A stretch of DNA of 64,000 bases from assembly GCA_035578905.1 (NCBI GenBank), contig JAQJVL010000786.1:171001-235000 (forward strand), given 5' to 3'. The DNA is from Stictocephala bisonia. Lineage: Eukaryota; Arthropoda; Insecta; Hemiptera; Membracidae. Under the pieces are notes generated by a model. That model was given only the letters and a program-made list of their open reading frames with translations. It searched no databases and was not told the DNA's origin. The translations under genes were made by a program, and so were the position numbers. Position 1 is the first letter of the stretch, and each line of letters begins with the position of its first letter. Below are positions 47,289 through 58,648 of this stretch, piece after piece.

Positions 47289-47506
47289 TGTGTGTTTTAT
47301 ATATATACATTAATATACTATAATAATATAACCAGGCTAAAACATTATTTTTTACAAGATATTATAATAATAATAATAATGTATAAAGAAATAAAATTAA
47401 AACAAACTATAATAATAATAAATAAAATCATTGATTAAAGTAATATTTAATATCAACAAAATTATAAACTACCGTAAATAAAATATCTACTAAATTTACA
47501 TTGACT

Positions 47507-48300
<794 letters not shown>

Positions 48301-48499
48301 AGAGGAAGAACTTTAATTTAATGCATATTTAAATTTAAAAAAAGCTATGTATAGGCTACATGTGTATATACATATATAATCGTGAAAATTTTTGTTATAA
48401 GCAGTAAATATAGAAAAATTTAATTTACTTTGTTTAAATATTATTTTTTAATTTAAAAAAATACTTTATATAGCAAAATTAATCATTGAATGGCTTTTA

Positions 48500-48710
48500 G
48501 TTGTGATAAATGTCCCCTCCCCCACCCAGAGACCTGAGTTCTTCTTTCTTTCATAAACTCTTCGAACCTACGGCTGAACCTCAAGAACTCAGGAACTCTG
48601 GTGTGATAAATCCTAGAGTAAAGTCAAGATCACACCTGGACTCGAACCCAAGGATAATGCTTGGCAAGCCACAACAGTAGTTCTTTAGCTAACTAATGAA
48701 ACAATTAAAT
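48500..48710 (-). mobile_element. tRNA-derived SINE
   Basis: Minus strand: box A region TTAGCTAAAGAAC (48681-48697) and an exact box B GGTTCGAGTCC (48638-48648), followed by an unrelated body with CTGAGTTCTTGAGG-type blocks. Its head matches none of heads A, B or the 37.2-kb copy. Confidence 0.65.
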
Positions 48711-49556
48711 TTATTCATAGGCTTAAATATTCCTCAATCTGACATTATAAATATATTGAATTAGTATCCAAGTACAGAATGTTACAAAAACGATTATATA
48801 CTTTATGTAAGTTACCAAACTTGCAATCGAATACAAACTTATATTGAATGACGAAGAGACAGTTCCACATTTTGCAGTTCAATTCAATCGTTAGAGTACT
48901 TTTTCTTAGATAAAAGAAGACATTTCTTATAAAACTTAATTTAACCTTTAAAAAGCAATTTGTTATGGTTCATCTGATGCTACCAAAGGGACCAATGAAT
49001 ATAAATGGCGCAATTCCACTTTTCAGAATAAATAAGTTTCTACTGCGGGACTACTCATTTATTTTCACTGTTATAAAGACGTATATGTAAATGTTTGAAT
49101 AAACGTCGTGAATTCAACTCAGTCTCAAGGTAATCAGTTAATATAATATATTTAACTATTATATCGCTTAAGATATCAGAAATTAGTTTTGTAATATAAA
49201 AATTATAAATCCCATAACCTTATTTTTTATTGTCAAGTTATTTTAATCTCATGAAGAAAATCTTTATTCATTTTTACCCTTAAATAAAGTTTTTTAATAA
49301 TATTTTTGCTATAAAGAATTTTTTTGTTTTTAAGGAAATCTTTTTAAAAATTTAAGAAGAAGTACTTCTTGGAAGAGGGTGCCCTATTTTCCTTAAAGCC
49401 ATCACTAAAATATATCCACTGAAATAATATTTACAGTAACTTGTAATTAACCTAACCTAACTTAACTTAATTTTTTGTTGAGAGAGTTAAATTATTGTTT
49501 GTTGTAATAAAATATGGGTGTCATATTCAAGTCTAGGCGAAAAACAATTAAAATTA
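48711..49556. other. AT-rich non-coding stretch
   Basis: No gene is seen. A short CCTAACCTAACTTAACTTAA run at 49449-49470 is too brief to be a telomeric array. Confidence 0.4.
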
Positions 49557-50098
49557 CGGAAATAAATGGCTCCAGAGAATTAGCACAAACTTTCCCCCAT
49601 ATTAAACACAAAAAAATCATAACTTTTAAAATTACCAGTTTGATTCCCAAATATGTTTTTTTGCCATATCTTAAAAACTATTCAAGTTAGAGACATGCAT
49701 TTTGTACTAATATGTTTGGAATTATAATTCCCATCTTTTCTGAAAATTTAATAAAAATCGTTAGAGCCGTTTTTGATGAAAATCCATTTTTGTATACTTT
49801 TTACCCATAAAAATACAAAACACTAAAATTACAAAAAATAGAAAAAAACTGTCTGGAGATATTGGCTAAATACACCTTCATATCAAATTTCATAAAAATT
49901 TATCCATCCGTTTGGTCTCCAGAGAAGTGCACATACAGACAGACGCAATTCCTTAAGTGTCTGTACAGACATCAAATTTTTTTACCACTTTTTGAATTCA
50001 GGGGACCCTAAAATGGATTTTTAGACCATCTTGTATTACTTTTATTTTGGACGATCACAATACTTATTTTATGCTAACCGCATATGTGAGAAAGTAAA
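49557..50098 (-). repeat. Hairpin-ended dispersed repeat (family B), copy 4
   Basis: Full-length, reverse orientation. It begins AAATGGCTCCAGAGAATTAG on the plus strand and ends in a hairpin region with the inner stem TATGC/GCATA intact (near 50070-50085) and the outer stem partly worn. Body blocks match copies 3 and 5. Confidence 0.88.
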
Positions 50099-50774
50099 AA
50101 TGTATTCATAGTTTTTGTGTAAATTTTTTTATTTTTTGGTAAAACATCTGCATTACCACGGACTCGAGTTCACTTTACCTACTACATATCAAGTAATCTC
50201 ATCTATAATCTAGCCTATTCTTGCCGAACCCCACAGGTAAGGCTCGGTTATATCCATTAGGAGGTGGACTGTAAGATTGATGTGGCATTTTGCCCATGTT
50301 TGTAAATGGAACCTTCAATAGTTTGGCAATGTGACAAGCTAATAAAGTGGTCATAGGAATATTTTTTATTTACATAATATATTTTGAGAAAGTATTAAAT
50401 TTGACCTAGGCAAAAAGGATAACTATTTTAACCTTCTTGAAAAATTCATATAAATCTTTTAGAATACGAGTAAATTGCAATATTCTTGTCCACACCTGAT
50501 GTTTGTAGTGGTGGGCAGAAGTCTGTAATATATTTAATTATGGTGAAACTAAGAAAAAAATCCTTCAAAATGAGTTGCTGCTTCTCATGTAGCTTAAATT
50601 AAAATCTTATAAGACTTCAAATATGAGGAGCTTTGCAAAATTACTGCTTATTCGGTTCATCTTAAAAACTGTTAGTATTGGGCAGGATATATTATATTAG
50701 AGCTGGAACTATAAGACCATCAAGTAAAATCTATAAGTTTAAGTTAACTTAAGTTCTAGGAAATTTTAGTCCCG
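50099..50774. other. AT-rich non-coding stretch
   Basis: No gene is seen. A donor-like CCACAG|GTAAGG lies near 50236, without an open frame to support an exon. Confidence 0.35.
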
Positions 50775-51432
50775 GTTGACATCAGTTCCAGTTCCGGGAG
50801 ATAACACTGCCAGTTACTACAATACTAAGAGATAACACTGCCAGTTACTACAGCTCCAAGAGATTACAGTTTCAGTTACTACAATACTAAGAGATAACAC
50901 TGCCAGTTACTACAGCTCCAATAGATTACAGTTCCAGTTATTACAGCTCCAAGAGATTACAGTTCCAGTTACTACAGCTCCAATAGATTACAGTTCCAGT
51001 TACTACAGCTCCAATAGATTACAGTTCCAGTTACTACAATACTAAGAGATAACACTGCCAGTTACTACAGCTCCAAGAGATTACAGTTCCAGTTACTACA
51101 GTACTAAGAGATAACACTGCCAGTTACTACAGCTCCAAGAGATTACAGTTTCAGTTACTACAATACTAAGAGATTAAAGTTCCAGTTACTACAGCTCCAA
51201 TAGATTACAGTTCCATTTATTACAATACTAAGAGATTACAGTTCCAGTTACTACAGTTCCATTAGATTACAGTTCCATTTATTACAATACTAAGAAATTA
51301 TAGTTCCAGTTACTACAGTTTCAGTAGATTACGGTTCATTTACTACAGTTCCAGGAGATACAGTTCCAGTTACTACAGTTCCAGGAGATTACAGTTGCAG
51401 TTATTGCAGTTTCAGGAGATTTCAGTTCCAGT
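50775..51432 (+). repeat. 31-bp minisatellite with alternating variants
   Basis: About 21 units of 31 bp. One variant joins TTACTACAGCTCCA to AGAGATTACAGTTCCAG; another joins TTACTACAATACTA to AGAGATAACACTGCCAG, often alternating to give a 62-bp dimer. Homogeneity drops toward the 3' end. Scattered related units lie at 52855-52930. There is no spacer diversity, so it is not a CRISPR array. Confidence 0.93.
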
Positions 51433-51897
51433 TGTTGACCATAGTTACATTTTCGTCAGTAATTAGTTACATTATTTATTACTAATAATTAATACGAATT
51501 AATTACATTAGTAAATAGAATGCAATCTTCGAAGAACTTGCGTCATCAGATTATTCTCAGTAGTTGAGTGTTTCTTGTTTCTTGTTAAGTTGTTCCAGTT
51601 TCAACATAACGGCCACCTGGAACAGTGCAAATGTTGTGATAATATGTACTTGCTACACATATATACTATGTTTATTGTATTGTTATTTATTGTATGTATT
51701 ATTGTTGTATATTCGATTAATTGTATACAACATCTCATATATACAATATACAGTTCTACTATACCTCTTTGTTAATCTATTAAAATATTCCCTATGAACA
51801 GTAAGAACTTTCTAAATACAAACTATTTACATTATCGTAATACGGGTTGACCATGTCTGATACACTTTTATGCACAGCAATCAGACACAGTATAATG

Positions 51898-51938
51898 ATT
51901 CAAATTATTTACAATCAAATATTGTAAATAATTTGAAT
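51898..51938 (+). repeat. 18-bp perfect hairpin, 5-base loop
   Basis: ATTCAAATTATTTACAAT (51898-51915) and its exact reverse complement (51921-51938) surround the loop CAAAT. An outer CAGT/ACTG match flanks it after a small bulge. Confidence 0.85.
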
Positions 51939-54744
51939 ACTGACCATGCAAGTCCCCATATGAAGTTTCCAAATACGTTTTAATTAATTTAAAATTTTGA
52001 AAAACATACATTTTCAGCAATTTATTTTTTATCCTTTTTAAATTGCCCTGTTTTCTCACATATATTAGTCATAATCTGATATTGTAAGCAATAAAATAAA
52101 CATGCTTTAATCGGATTCTTTTATGTATTATTACAGTACGTACAGTTTACGTTGTAAATTAAAAGAACATAGGTGAAGAAGGTTTAATTTACCCCCTATA
52201 CAATTAAAATATATAAGATAATTGATTAAGGGAAACAAATGGAACAGCTTAAATCATGAATAGGTAACAGGTTATATGAAGTATATATTCACAGTTCTTT
52301 ATCATTCATTTTGACAACAACGTAACATGCTTTGATAACAATAGAATCCCTTGTTCGTGAATACGAATCAATCCAGAATTAATTCGCTTTCCTAGGCTTA
52401 TAAATAGGAACAGTTGCAAGTAAACATTTTAGACAACTTATAAAACACAACATTTCTTACAAAAACCCTTAATTCATCTTATAAATGAGATGGTGCTGCT
52501 AGATGAATTCCCTCATTATTTTTAGACAGTGTTTTAAATATTATAATAATTCGATTTTAAATTACATGTACAACTTTACTCCTGTCACAAAATACAAATT
52601 ACCCATGTTATAGAGTGCATGTAAGTGAATAATTTATTATAATTTTAACCAATCAAACGATAAAAATAAATTCACATTACACAAAGGTGAGCACAACTAA
52701 ATTTAATTACTAATTTATTGCTCGTATCATATTCCCTTATAAAACACCAAATGAATTCAATATTAAGTTTATAAACGTAGATAGGATAATGTTCATTTAT
52801 AATGTAGTAATGGTGGAGGTGTGAATTCTAGATAAACACAAATCCAGTTAATACTGGTCCAGGAGGTTACAGTTCCAGCTGACCACAGTTTCAGTTACTT
52901 AAGTTCCAAGAGATGAGCCAGTAACTAAAGTTCTCTGTAGTCAAATGGATGAGCCAACCGAGTGTTTCCTTGGATCAAGAATGTAGTAGTTTAGACTGTT
53001 TAGTCAACTGGCCAACCGTAGCAGAGCCAACCAAGTGTTTCCTTGGATCAAGGATGTAGTAATTTAGAGGGGTATATAGACTGTGTAGTAAGCTGGTCAG
53101 ATGGCTTACTTTAAGACCTGGTTATTAATAGTTTATTATTTATTAATGAAATTTCCTATCCTCTGTCAATTTCAGCCCTCAAACCAGTCAGGTTTACATA
53201 ATATTCCATGACGTTGGGAGGTAGAATATTGGGATTAAACTCTATAATTCTAATATTCCTTAAAATAATATTGGGAGGAAGGCTGTATTATTTTTTATTT
53301 GTTGAAATAAATAATTCTCCTATCTTAATGCTAATACGTGATATAATTTGCATTACATGAATCCGGATAGTTTACAAAATTTTTAATTCCTACAATATAA
53401 TAACCTTTATAAGTAGACAATGTCCTTCAAAAATTAAATTTCTTTGTTCGTACATGTACAAATACATTTTTACATTACATTTAAAGTAATTACAAACTAA
53501 AAGCTACTCTGATAAATCCTGCAAACAATGATGTAATTTACCAAGAGAATCCGTTTTAAATTAATTTTGAATGAACGTTATACATTTTCATGTTTTATTT
53601 CCAGTGGCTTAAATATTATGAACCTCTCAAATGCACTGGATTATGACCAGACACATATATGAGCTCTGTAGATCATTTTGGACACTGATGAAATGGCCAT
53701 TGTTCACAAAAATCTGCGTGTTACTTTTAATTAAATAAACATAGATCGTAATCCCACCAAGGTTACCATAGTACGGATTTTCAATTCATTGAAAAGGGGC
53801 TTATCGAATCCGAACTTCTTCCTTCTTGCAATGATTCGCAGACAACACTTCTGGAGGCAAACCCTCTTTCAAATGTGTCCCTCAGATTCATGGATGGACT
53901 CCAGAATATTGACCTCAAGATCGACTCTACCTATATGAGAAAAATATACTATTCGTAGAACATGTTGGCTAGAGACCTTGACGAGACAGTTAAGAGCAAA
54001 CCCATTAATTCAAATTTATTATTAAGATTAATAATAATTATATAATTAATAATATAACATTTTTAATATAGGTACTTTATAAAAAAACGTTACTACACTT
54101 GTAAAAGTCTTGTCTTCCAAAAGTACGAGTTGGGAAAATAATAAAAATTAAATTTAATATGAAGAAACTGTTGTGTTTGTGCTAAACAAAATAAAATTTG
54201 AGAACACTCTCTAATCTACGTACGAGTATTATCTCTAATATTTATGCTAATTTAATAAGTTAATTTATCTCAAAAATAGTTAACAACAACCACTCAAAAT
54301 GTATCAAATTAATCTGTACTTACTTTTAGAGAGCAAGCTACTTAAAAAATTCTTTGAATCTAGTAAAAACCATATTACCTATTAAATTAGTATGCTAATA
54401 GAGAAAATAACATTTTCAAAAATCGTTAATTCATATTGTGAAACAGTTACAAAATTATGTATAAAATATTGTGACAAAAAGAAGCCTTTACAGCTAAAAT
54501 TGAATTAATATAAGGACCAATTAACCGTATATTGTTTAATGAGTCCACTGAGACAGGAAGCATTTTTATAATTAAATTAGATTTTATCTTGGTTAGCTAA
54601 TATTTTCTAACCTTTGTTGAAAAGTTTTATTCAAACAATAATTGCGTGAAATTTTAATGGCTTTTAGTGGGGTGAGTGCCCAATTATAAAGTAGTCCCCT
54701 CACCTGCTTATACGAGCTCATTGTTCTTTGTATGCTCGTTCAAT
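51939..54744. other. AT-rich stretch with two small duplications
   Basis: No gene is seen. At 52855-52930 there are loose copies of the 31-bp minisatellite unit (GTTACAGTTCCAG, CAGTTTCAGTTACT). At 52947-53085 an 82-bp tandem duplication repeats AGTGTTTCCTTGGATCAA followed by ATGTAGTA. The GC-richer block 53780-53960 has no open frame of note. Confidence 0.45.
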
Positions 54745-54870
54745 CAACGACTCGTGGTTCCCGAGCCACAAGAATGGTGCAGAGGTAAAAATATATAAAA
54801 TAGGGAATCAAACCTGGGTAGGCTGCTTGGTAGACCAACACCTTAGTCCCTCAGCTAAGGTAGCTCCAAT
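54745..54870 (-). mobile_element. tRNA-derived SINE head
   Basis: Minus strand: box A TAGCTGAGGGA (54847-54857) and box B GGTTTGATTCC (54804-54814) with tRNA-like spacing. The ORF at 54728-54949 crosses it and is not a gene. Confidence 0.65.
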
Positions 54871-55239
54871 AAAGAAAATATTTAAAAAGATAGTATCAAC
54901 ATTTATTTACTTATTTTTCAAAACCCAAAAAAACTTTTTTATTACTTAAATTAGTTATATATAGTTGGTAATTTTTTGAGCTCTGGACATCTTAGGATAG
55001 TTTTAAAGACATTTTTAAATTAGTGTCACCAATAATATGTGTAAAACATTTCAGCTCAATTGTGGTTAAAAACTTGTTCATATTCATTTGCTTGATTTGA
55101 CCGACAAACTCAGGAACAGGTGAAAGGAAGAAATTAAATTAAAGAAAAAAAACGTTTAGTGATAAAATTAAACTGCTTATTCAACACTATAACATAAATG
55201 ATGTTGTAAATCCGTTAAAAGAAATTTTGTTGTAGGTAA

Positions 55240-55770
55240 GATGTTTTTACTATTTGTAACATGTACTATGTTATATGTTTAATTCATATTTTTGTACTGA
55301 TGTTTCCCAAAAGAGAGAACGATTTTGTTGCAGTTGAAACCACCTTAAATACTGGTGGAGATATAATGTAAAGGTACGAGGGGGAGGGGGCACTGATCCT
55401 TCCGGGAATAGACTATTTATATCCTTTACATATTGTGGTTTCTCTCTCAGGTCGTGAAATACTATTTTGTTCCATTATTATAAAAGACTATTTCTTACTT
55501 ATACATATATTCTTGTTGTAATAGATAGTAGTATTGCATATTATAGAATTTCGAAAAATAACAATTACATTTATTCTCATTAAAATATACAATAACACAT
55601 TTAAATGTTAATTGTTGTTTGTATTATTTTCAATGTGTAGTACATTTAATACATATTTTTTACTAGTTTATACTAAAAGTGAGAACAATTTTGTTGCAGT
55701 TGGAACTACGAGGTTTTAAAGACCACAAATGCCAAGGTATAATGTAATGCTACATATAAGGAGGGAGGGG
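55240..55770 (+). repeat. Diverged tandem duplication, about 372-bp period
   Basis: Blocks at about 55266-55400 and 55637-55770 correspond: GAGAACGATTTTGTTGCAGT and GAGAACAATTTTGTTGCAGT, then TATAATGTAA and a GAGGGAGGGGGCA-type G-rich end in both. No open frame spans them. Confidence 0.65.
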
Positions 55771-56045
55771 GCAAATTGCTAGAATTTTTCAGTGATTGAG
55801 ATTAGTTTAAAGTTGTTGAAATAAAAATACTATAACAGAAAACACACTTTTTAAGTTAAAATTTGATAATGTACCAGAGTCCATTGCTTAAAAAATACCT
55901 TGGAAACGTAACACTGTGTGATTGAAAGGTTTATTTAATGCATGTACTATGTTTACAGTACAAACTAACCCATAAAGATGGGTGGGGGGAGAATACATCT
56001 AAAAAAACACGAAACCAGCAAATAACACGGACGTTTTCCCTACAG

Positions 56046-56090
56046 GTTAATTAAATATTCCGTACCATAGCTTAGGAATATTTAATTAAC
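56046..56090 (+). repeat. 16-bp perfect hairpin
   Basis: GTTAATTAAATATTCC (56046-56061) and GGAATATTTAATTAAC (56075-56090) pair around a 13-base loop. Confidence 0.8.
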
Positions 56091-57479
56091 TGAATACATA
56101 AATTCACACTCACATCAGATATAGACCACAAATTATACAACTCCAACTATAGCCACTTTTTGTTATAAACCAACTTTCTACCTCAACCTATCCTACAAAA
56201 TATACAACATAACCTCAATCATATTCCGTAAATTGAACCTAACCTAAAAAACATAATATGTAACCACTATCATTAATGCTTTGCTAACCTAACCTAACCA
56301 AATCTGAATGTAACATTTCTCCTTTCTTTAAGATTTGCAGTTGAGAAGAAGATATCGAAATAAGTCAATAGAGTGAAGTTGTTGTATGTAAATTATAGAG
56401 TTATGGATGACCAAGTACATGTGATAGTACATACTAACTTTATATTAACACATTGCTATTTTAGTTAAATCAGTTTAAATACAGTCTAATGATAACTTAT
56501 TATGTTTTATCTGTGATAATACAACAATGATTACAATTCTACTTCATTTTAAAACTATAACACATTTTAAAACTACATTAATAATTATAAATAATTCAAA
56601 TCGATGAAACACACCGTAATAAATATAAATTGAACCAAATTTCAATAGTATATTCAAATTACTTTTGTTTAAATATGTATTACTAGGTTTTGGACGATTT
56701 TTATGGTATGAAGCGTAAAAATACTAGATTTATTATGGTGTACAAAACATAGAGTATTTTAGTTAGAGTCTGGTTGCGAGAGATATGAATAATATTTACA
56801 TACTCTATGCACTAAATTCCGCTTCCTGTCGTTGTAGATATTATGTGAACCTGAGTCTGAAGGTTGTTTACTAGGAAGCTAAAAGACCTATGAGCAATCC
56901 AATCACACCATTGTTTTTCTAATTTAATTATTTGTTAGTACATTTTAAAATTGTATTTTAAGTTTTGGTAATTTTTCTAGTTAGGTTAAAAAAAGTACTG
57001 CAATATACTAGTTTTCACTGTGCATCAACTTTACATCTTTACTTCTAAAAAAATTCGATATTTTATTGCATTCATATTTTAATTTATGGTTGACAGGAAT
57101 TTTTCTATAAGTTTTATATATTTCAAAATTTTTAATTTTTTATAAATAAGTTCTTATCAATTTTTTTCTTTGCCTGTACTGATCGTATAACTAATTGCTT
57201 GGTCACGTTCTAATCCATATAAAATTATTATTTATTATACTTTTTTTATATGCGTAAGGAAATGCAGTAATTTAAAATCGATTTGTATTTGTAATGGTTT
57301 ACAACATTTGTATGTTTGTATGTGTATGTTTGTATGTTCACATTTAATGTGGAGTATCGCCTGATCAGTGCTGGGAAAGACGGACTGCCGATTACACATA
57401 CAGATTAATATAAAACCACTATATTATTTGGTTACGGACTTTTAATTAAAGTTTTCTAAAGTAACGTATCATAAAACGC

Positions 57480-57665
57480 TTAGGAATTTGTTGAAATCCG
57501 AACTGCGTAGTACCATTTAATTATCAGCTTACTGACTTTTTAGCTTTTCTCAATGGACAACATCCGAAACATGGCCACCAGCCATGCGAACAAGCTAAAC
57601 TCTTCCAGTAATGTCCAAGGCCATGGCAACTATTATGGAGATGCAGTATCAGTAGTGTTACATGA
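57480..57665 (-). mobile_element. Degenerate head-A SINE body fragment
   Basis: Blocks ATCCGAACTGCGTAGTACC, CAGCTTACTGAC, GACAACATCCGAA and GGCCATGGCAACTATTATGG align in order with the SINE bodies at 5.6, 27.3 and 31.7 kb but are strongly diverged. Head and tail are missing. Confidence 0.65.
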
Positions 57666-57735
57666 TAACATATTAAATAAACATATTAAATTAAATTGTG
57701 GTAACATTCAGCCCGTTTCAAACGCTACTTAGGAG

Positions 57736-57810
57736 ATCGCCCACTGCGAGGCGCTAGTGTCTCCCAGTCAGTGTCTACCCAACACTAGCGCCTCAAGACG
57801 AGTGATCTTC
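57736..57810. repeat. Inverted repeat around GGCGCTAGTGT
   Basis: The arms GATCGCCCACTGCGAGGCGC continuing into TAGTGT, and AACACTAGCGCCTC continuing into AAGACGAGTGATC, pair over about 26 bp with a few mismatches and a roughly 20-base loop. A related GGAGCGCTAGTGTAGC motif occurs once at 395-413. Confidence 0.65.
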
Positions 57811-57967
57811 TAACTAGCAATCAAGACGGACTGCACCCTTAACATTGGCGTTGCCCTTTTTATTAAATCTGCAATCACTGTAAAAGGAATGAGAATATAA
57901 CAAATCATCTACAATGACCACAATACTAAGCATCCAAGAAGTACCCATTTACTTAAAAATGGACTAA

Positions 57968-58060
57968 ATTGATGACGACACTCGCCTCAAAGGTGGAAAA
58001 ATTGATGACGTCACTCACCTAAAAGGTAATCAATATTGATGACGTCACTCACCTCAATTG
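57968..58060 (+). repeat. Three 33-bp tandem units carrying CRE sites
   Basis: ATTGATGACG-type units start at 57968, 58001 and 58035. The second and third contain the palindrome TGACGTCA (58006-58013 and 58040-58047); the first has TGACGACA. Each is followed by CTCACCT. Possible regulatory cluster, but no promoter or gene is visible nearby. Confidence 0.7.
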
Positions 58061-58125
58061 CAGTACTACTCAAAATTGTCGATGGATATTAAATTATCTT
58101 GCACGTTACTTTGCATTGTCTTAGT

Positions 58126-58331
58126 ACTACTGTACGTGTAGGGGTGGGTGGGTGGGTTAGTACCACTGTACGTGTAGGGGCGGGCGGGTGTGTCAGTACC
58201 ACTGTACGTGTAGGGGCGGGTGGGTGGGTTAGTACCACTGTACGTGTAGGGGCGGGCGGGTGGGTCAGTACCACTGTACGTGTAGGGGCGGGCGGGTGGG
58301 TTAGTACCACTGTACATGTAGGGGTGGGTGT
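58126..58331 (+). repeat. G-rich 36-bp minisatellite array D
   Basis: About six highly uniform 36-bp units with TACCACTGTACGTGTAGGGG and a GCGGGCGGGTGGGT-type G-run block. It is the most homogeneous of the four arrays, so probably the youngest. Confidence 0.93.
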
Positions 58332-58577
58332 TGAGAAAGAGTATATATGTTAGGTACAGAAATAACTTAAAGAGATCTGTACTCATAACCAACCATCCTT
58401 ATTGGAGGATGAAAGACGATGAAAGACAGGTATTTTAAACGGTTTCTGAATACCTCATACCCATCCTACGCCATTTTAATGGGACTAAATCACGGGTACA
58501 CACAGTTAAAGTAAAAATATGATCGTACTGAACAGCATATCGATTAACTTTCCGGACACTTTCAGTTGTACGATGAA

Positions 58578-58586
58578 TATATATAT

Positions 58587-58644
<58 letters not shown>
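58578..58644. repeat. (AT)n microsatellite
   Basis: About 67 bp of near-perfect (AT)n with one interruption. Confidence 0.97.

Positions 58645-58648
<4 letters not shown>

Larger units (their letters stand above)
54950..57479. other. AT-rich stretch without recognised genes
   Basis: Apart from the duplication at 55240-55770 and the hairpin at 56046-56090, nothing recognisable. Short CCTAACCTAACC runs at 56285-56300 are not telomeric arrays. A good acceptor (CTCCTTTCTTTAAGATTTGCAG, ending 56340) is followed by only 11 open codons. Confidence 0.4.

Noticed and set aside
46511..47438. Four ORFs of 62-77 codons as transposase pieces.
   Set aside because: No helix-turn-helix or DDE/D motif is visible; the element between the inverted repeats appears non-coding.
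50775..51432. CRISPR-like array.
   Set aside because: Units are contiguous with no unique spacers, and the context is eukaryotic.
56205..56300. Interstitial telomere-like CCTAA repeats (also near 4064-4090 and 49449-49470).
   Set aside because: Only two or three units each, mixed with variants; too short to claim telomeric origin.
56341..56373. Terminal exon after a strong acceptor.
   Set aside because: Only 11 open codons before a stop, no donor, no recognisable peptide.
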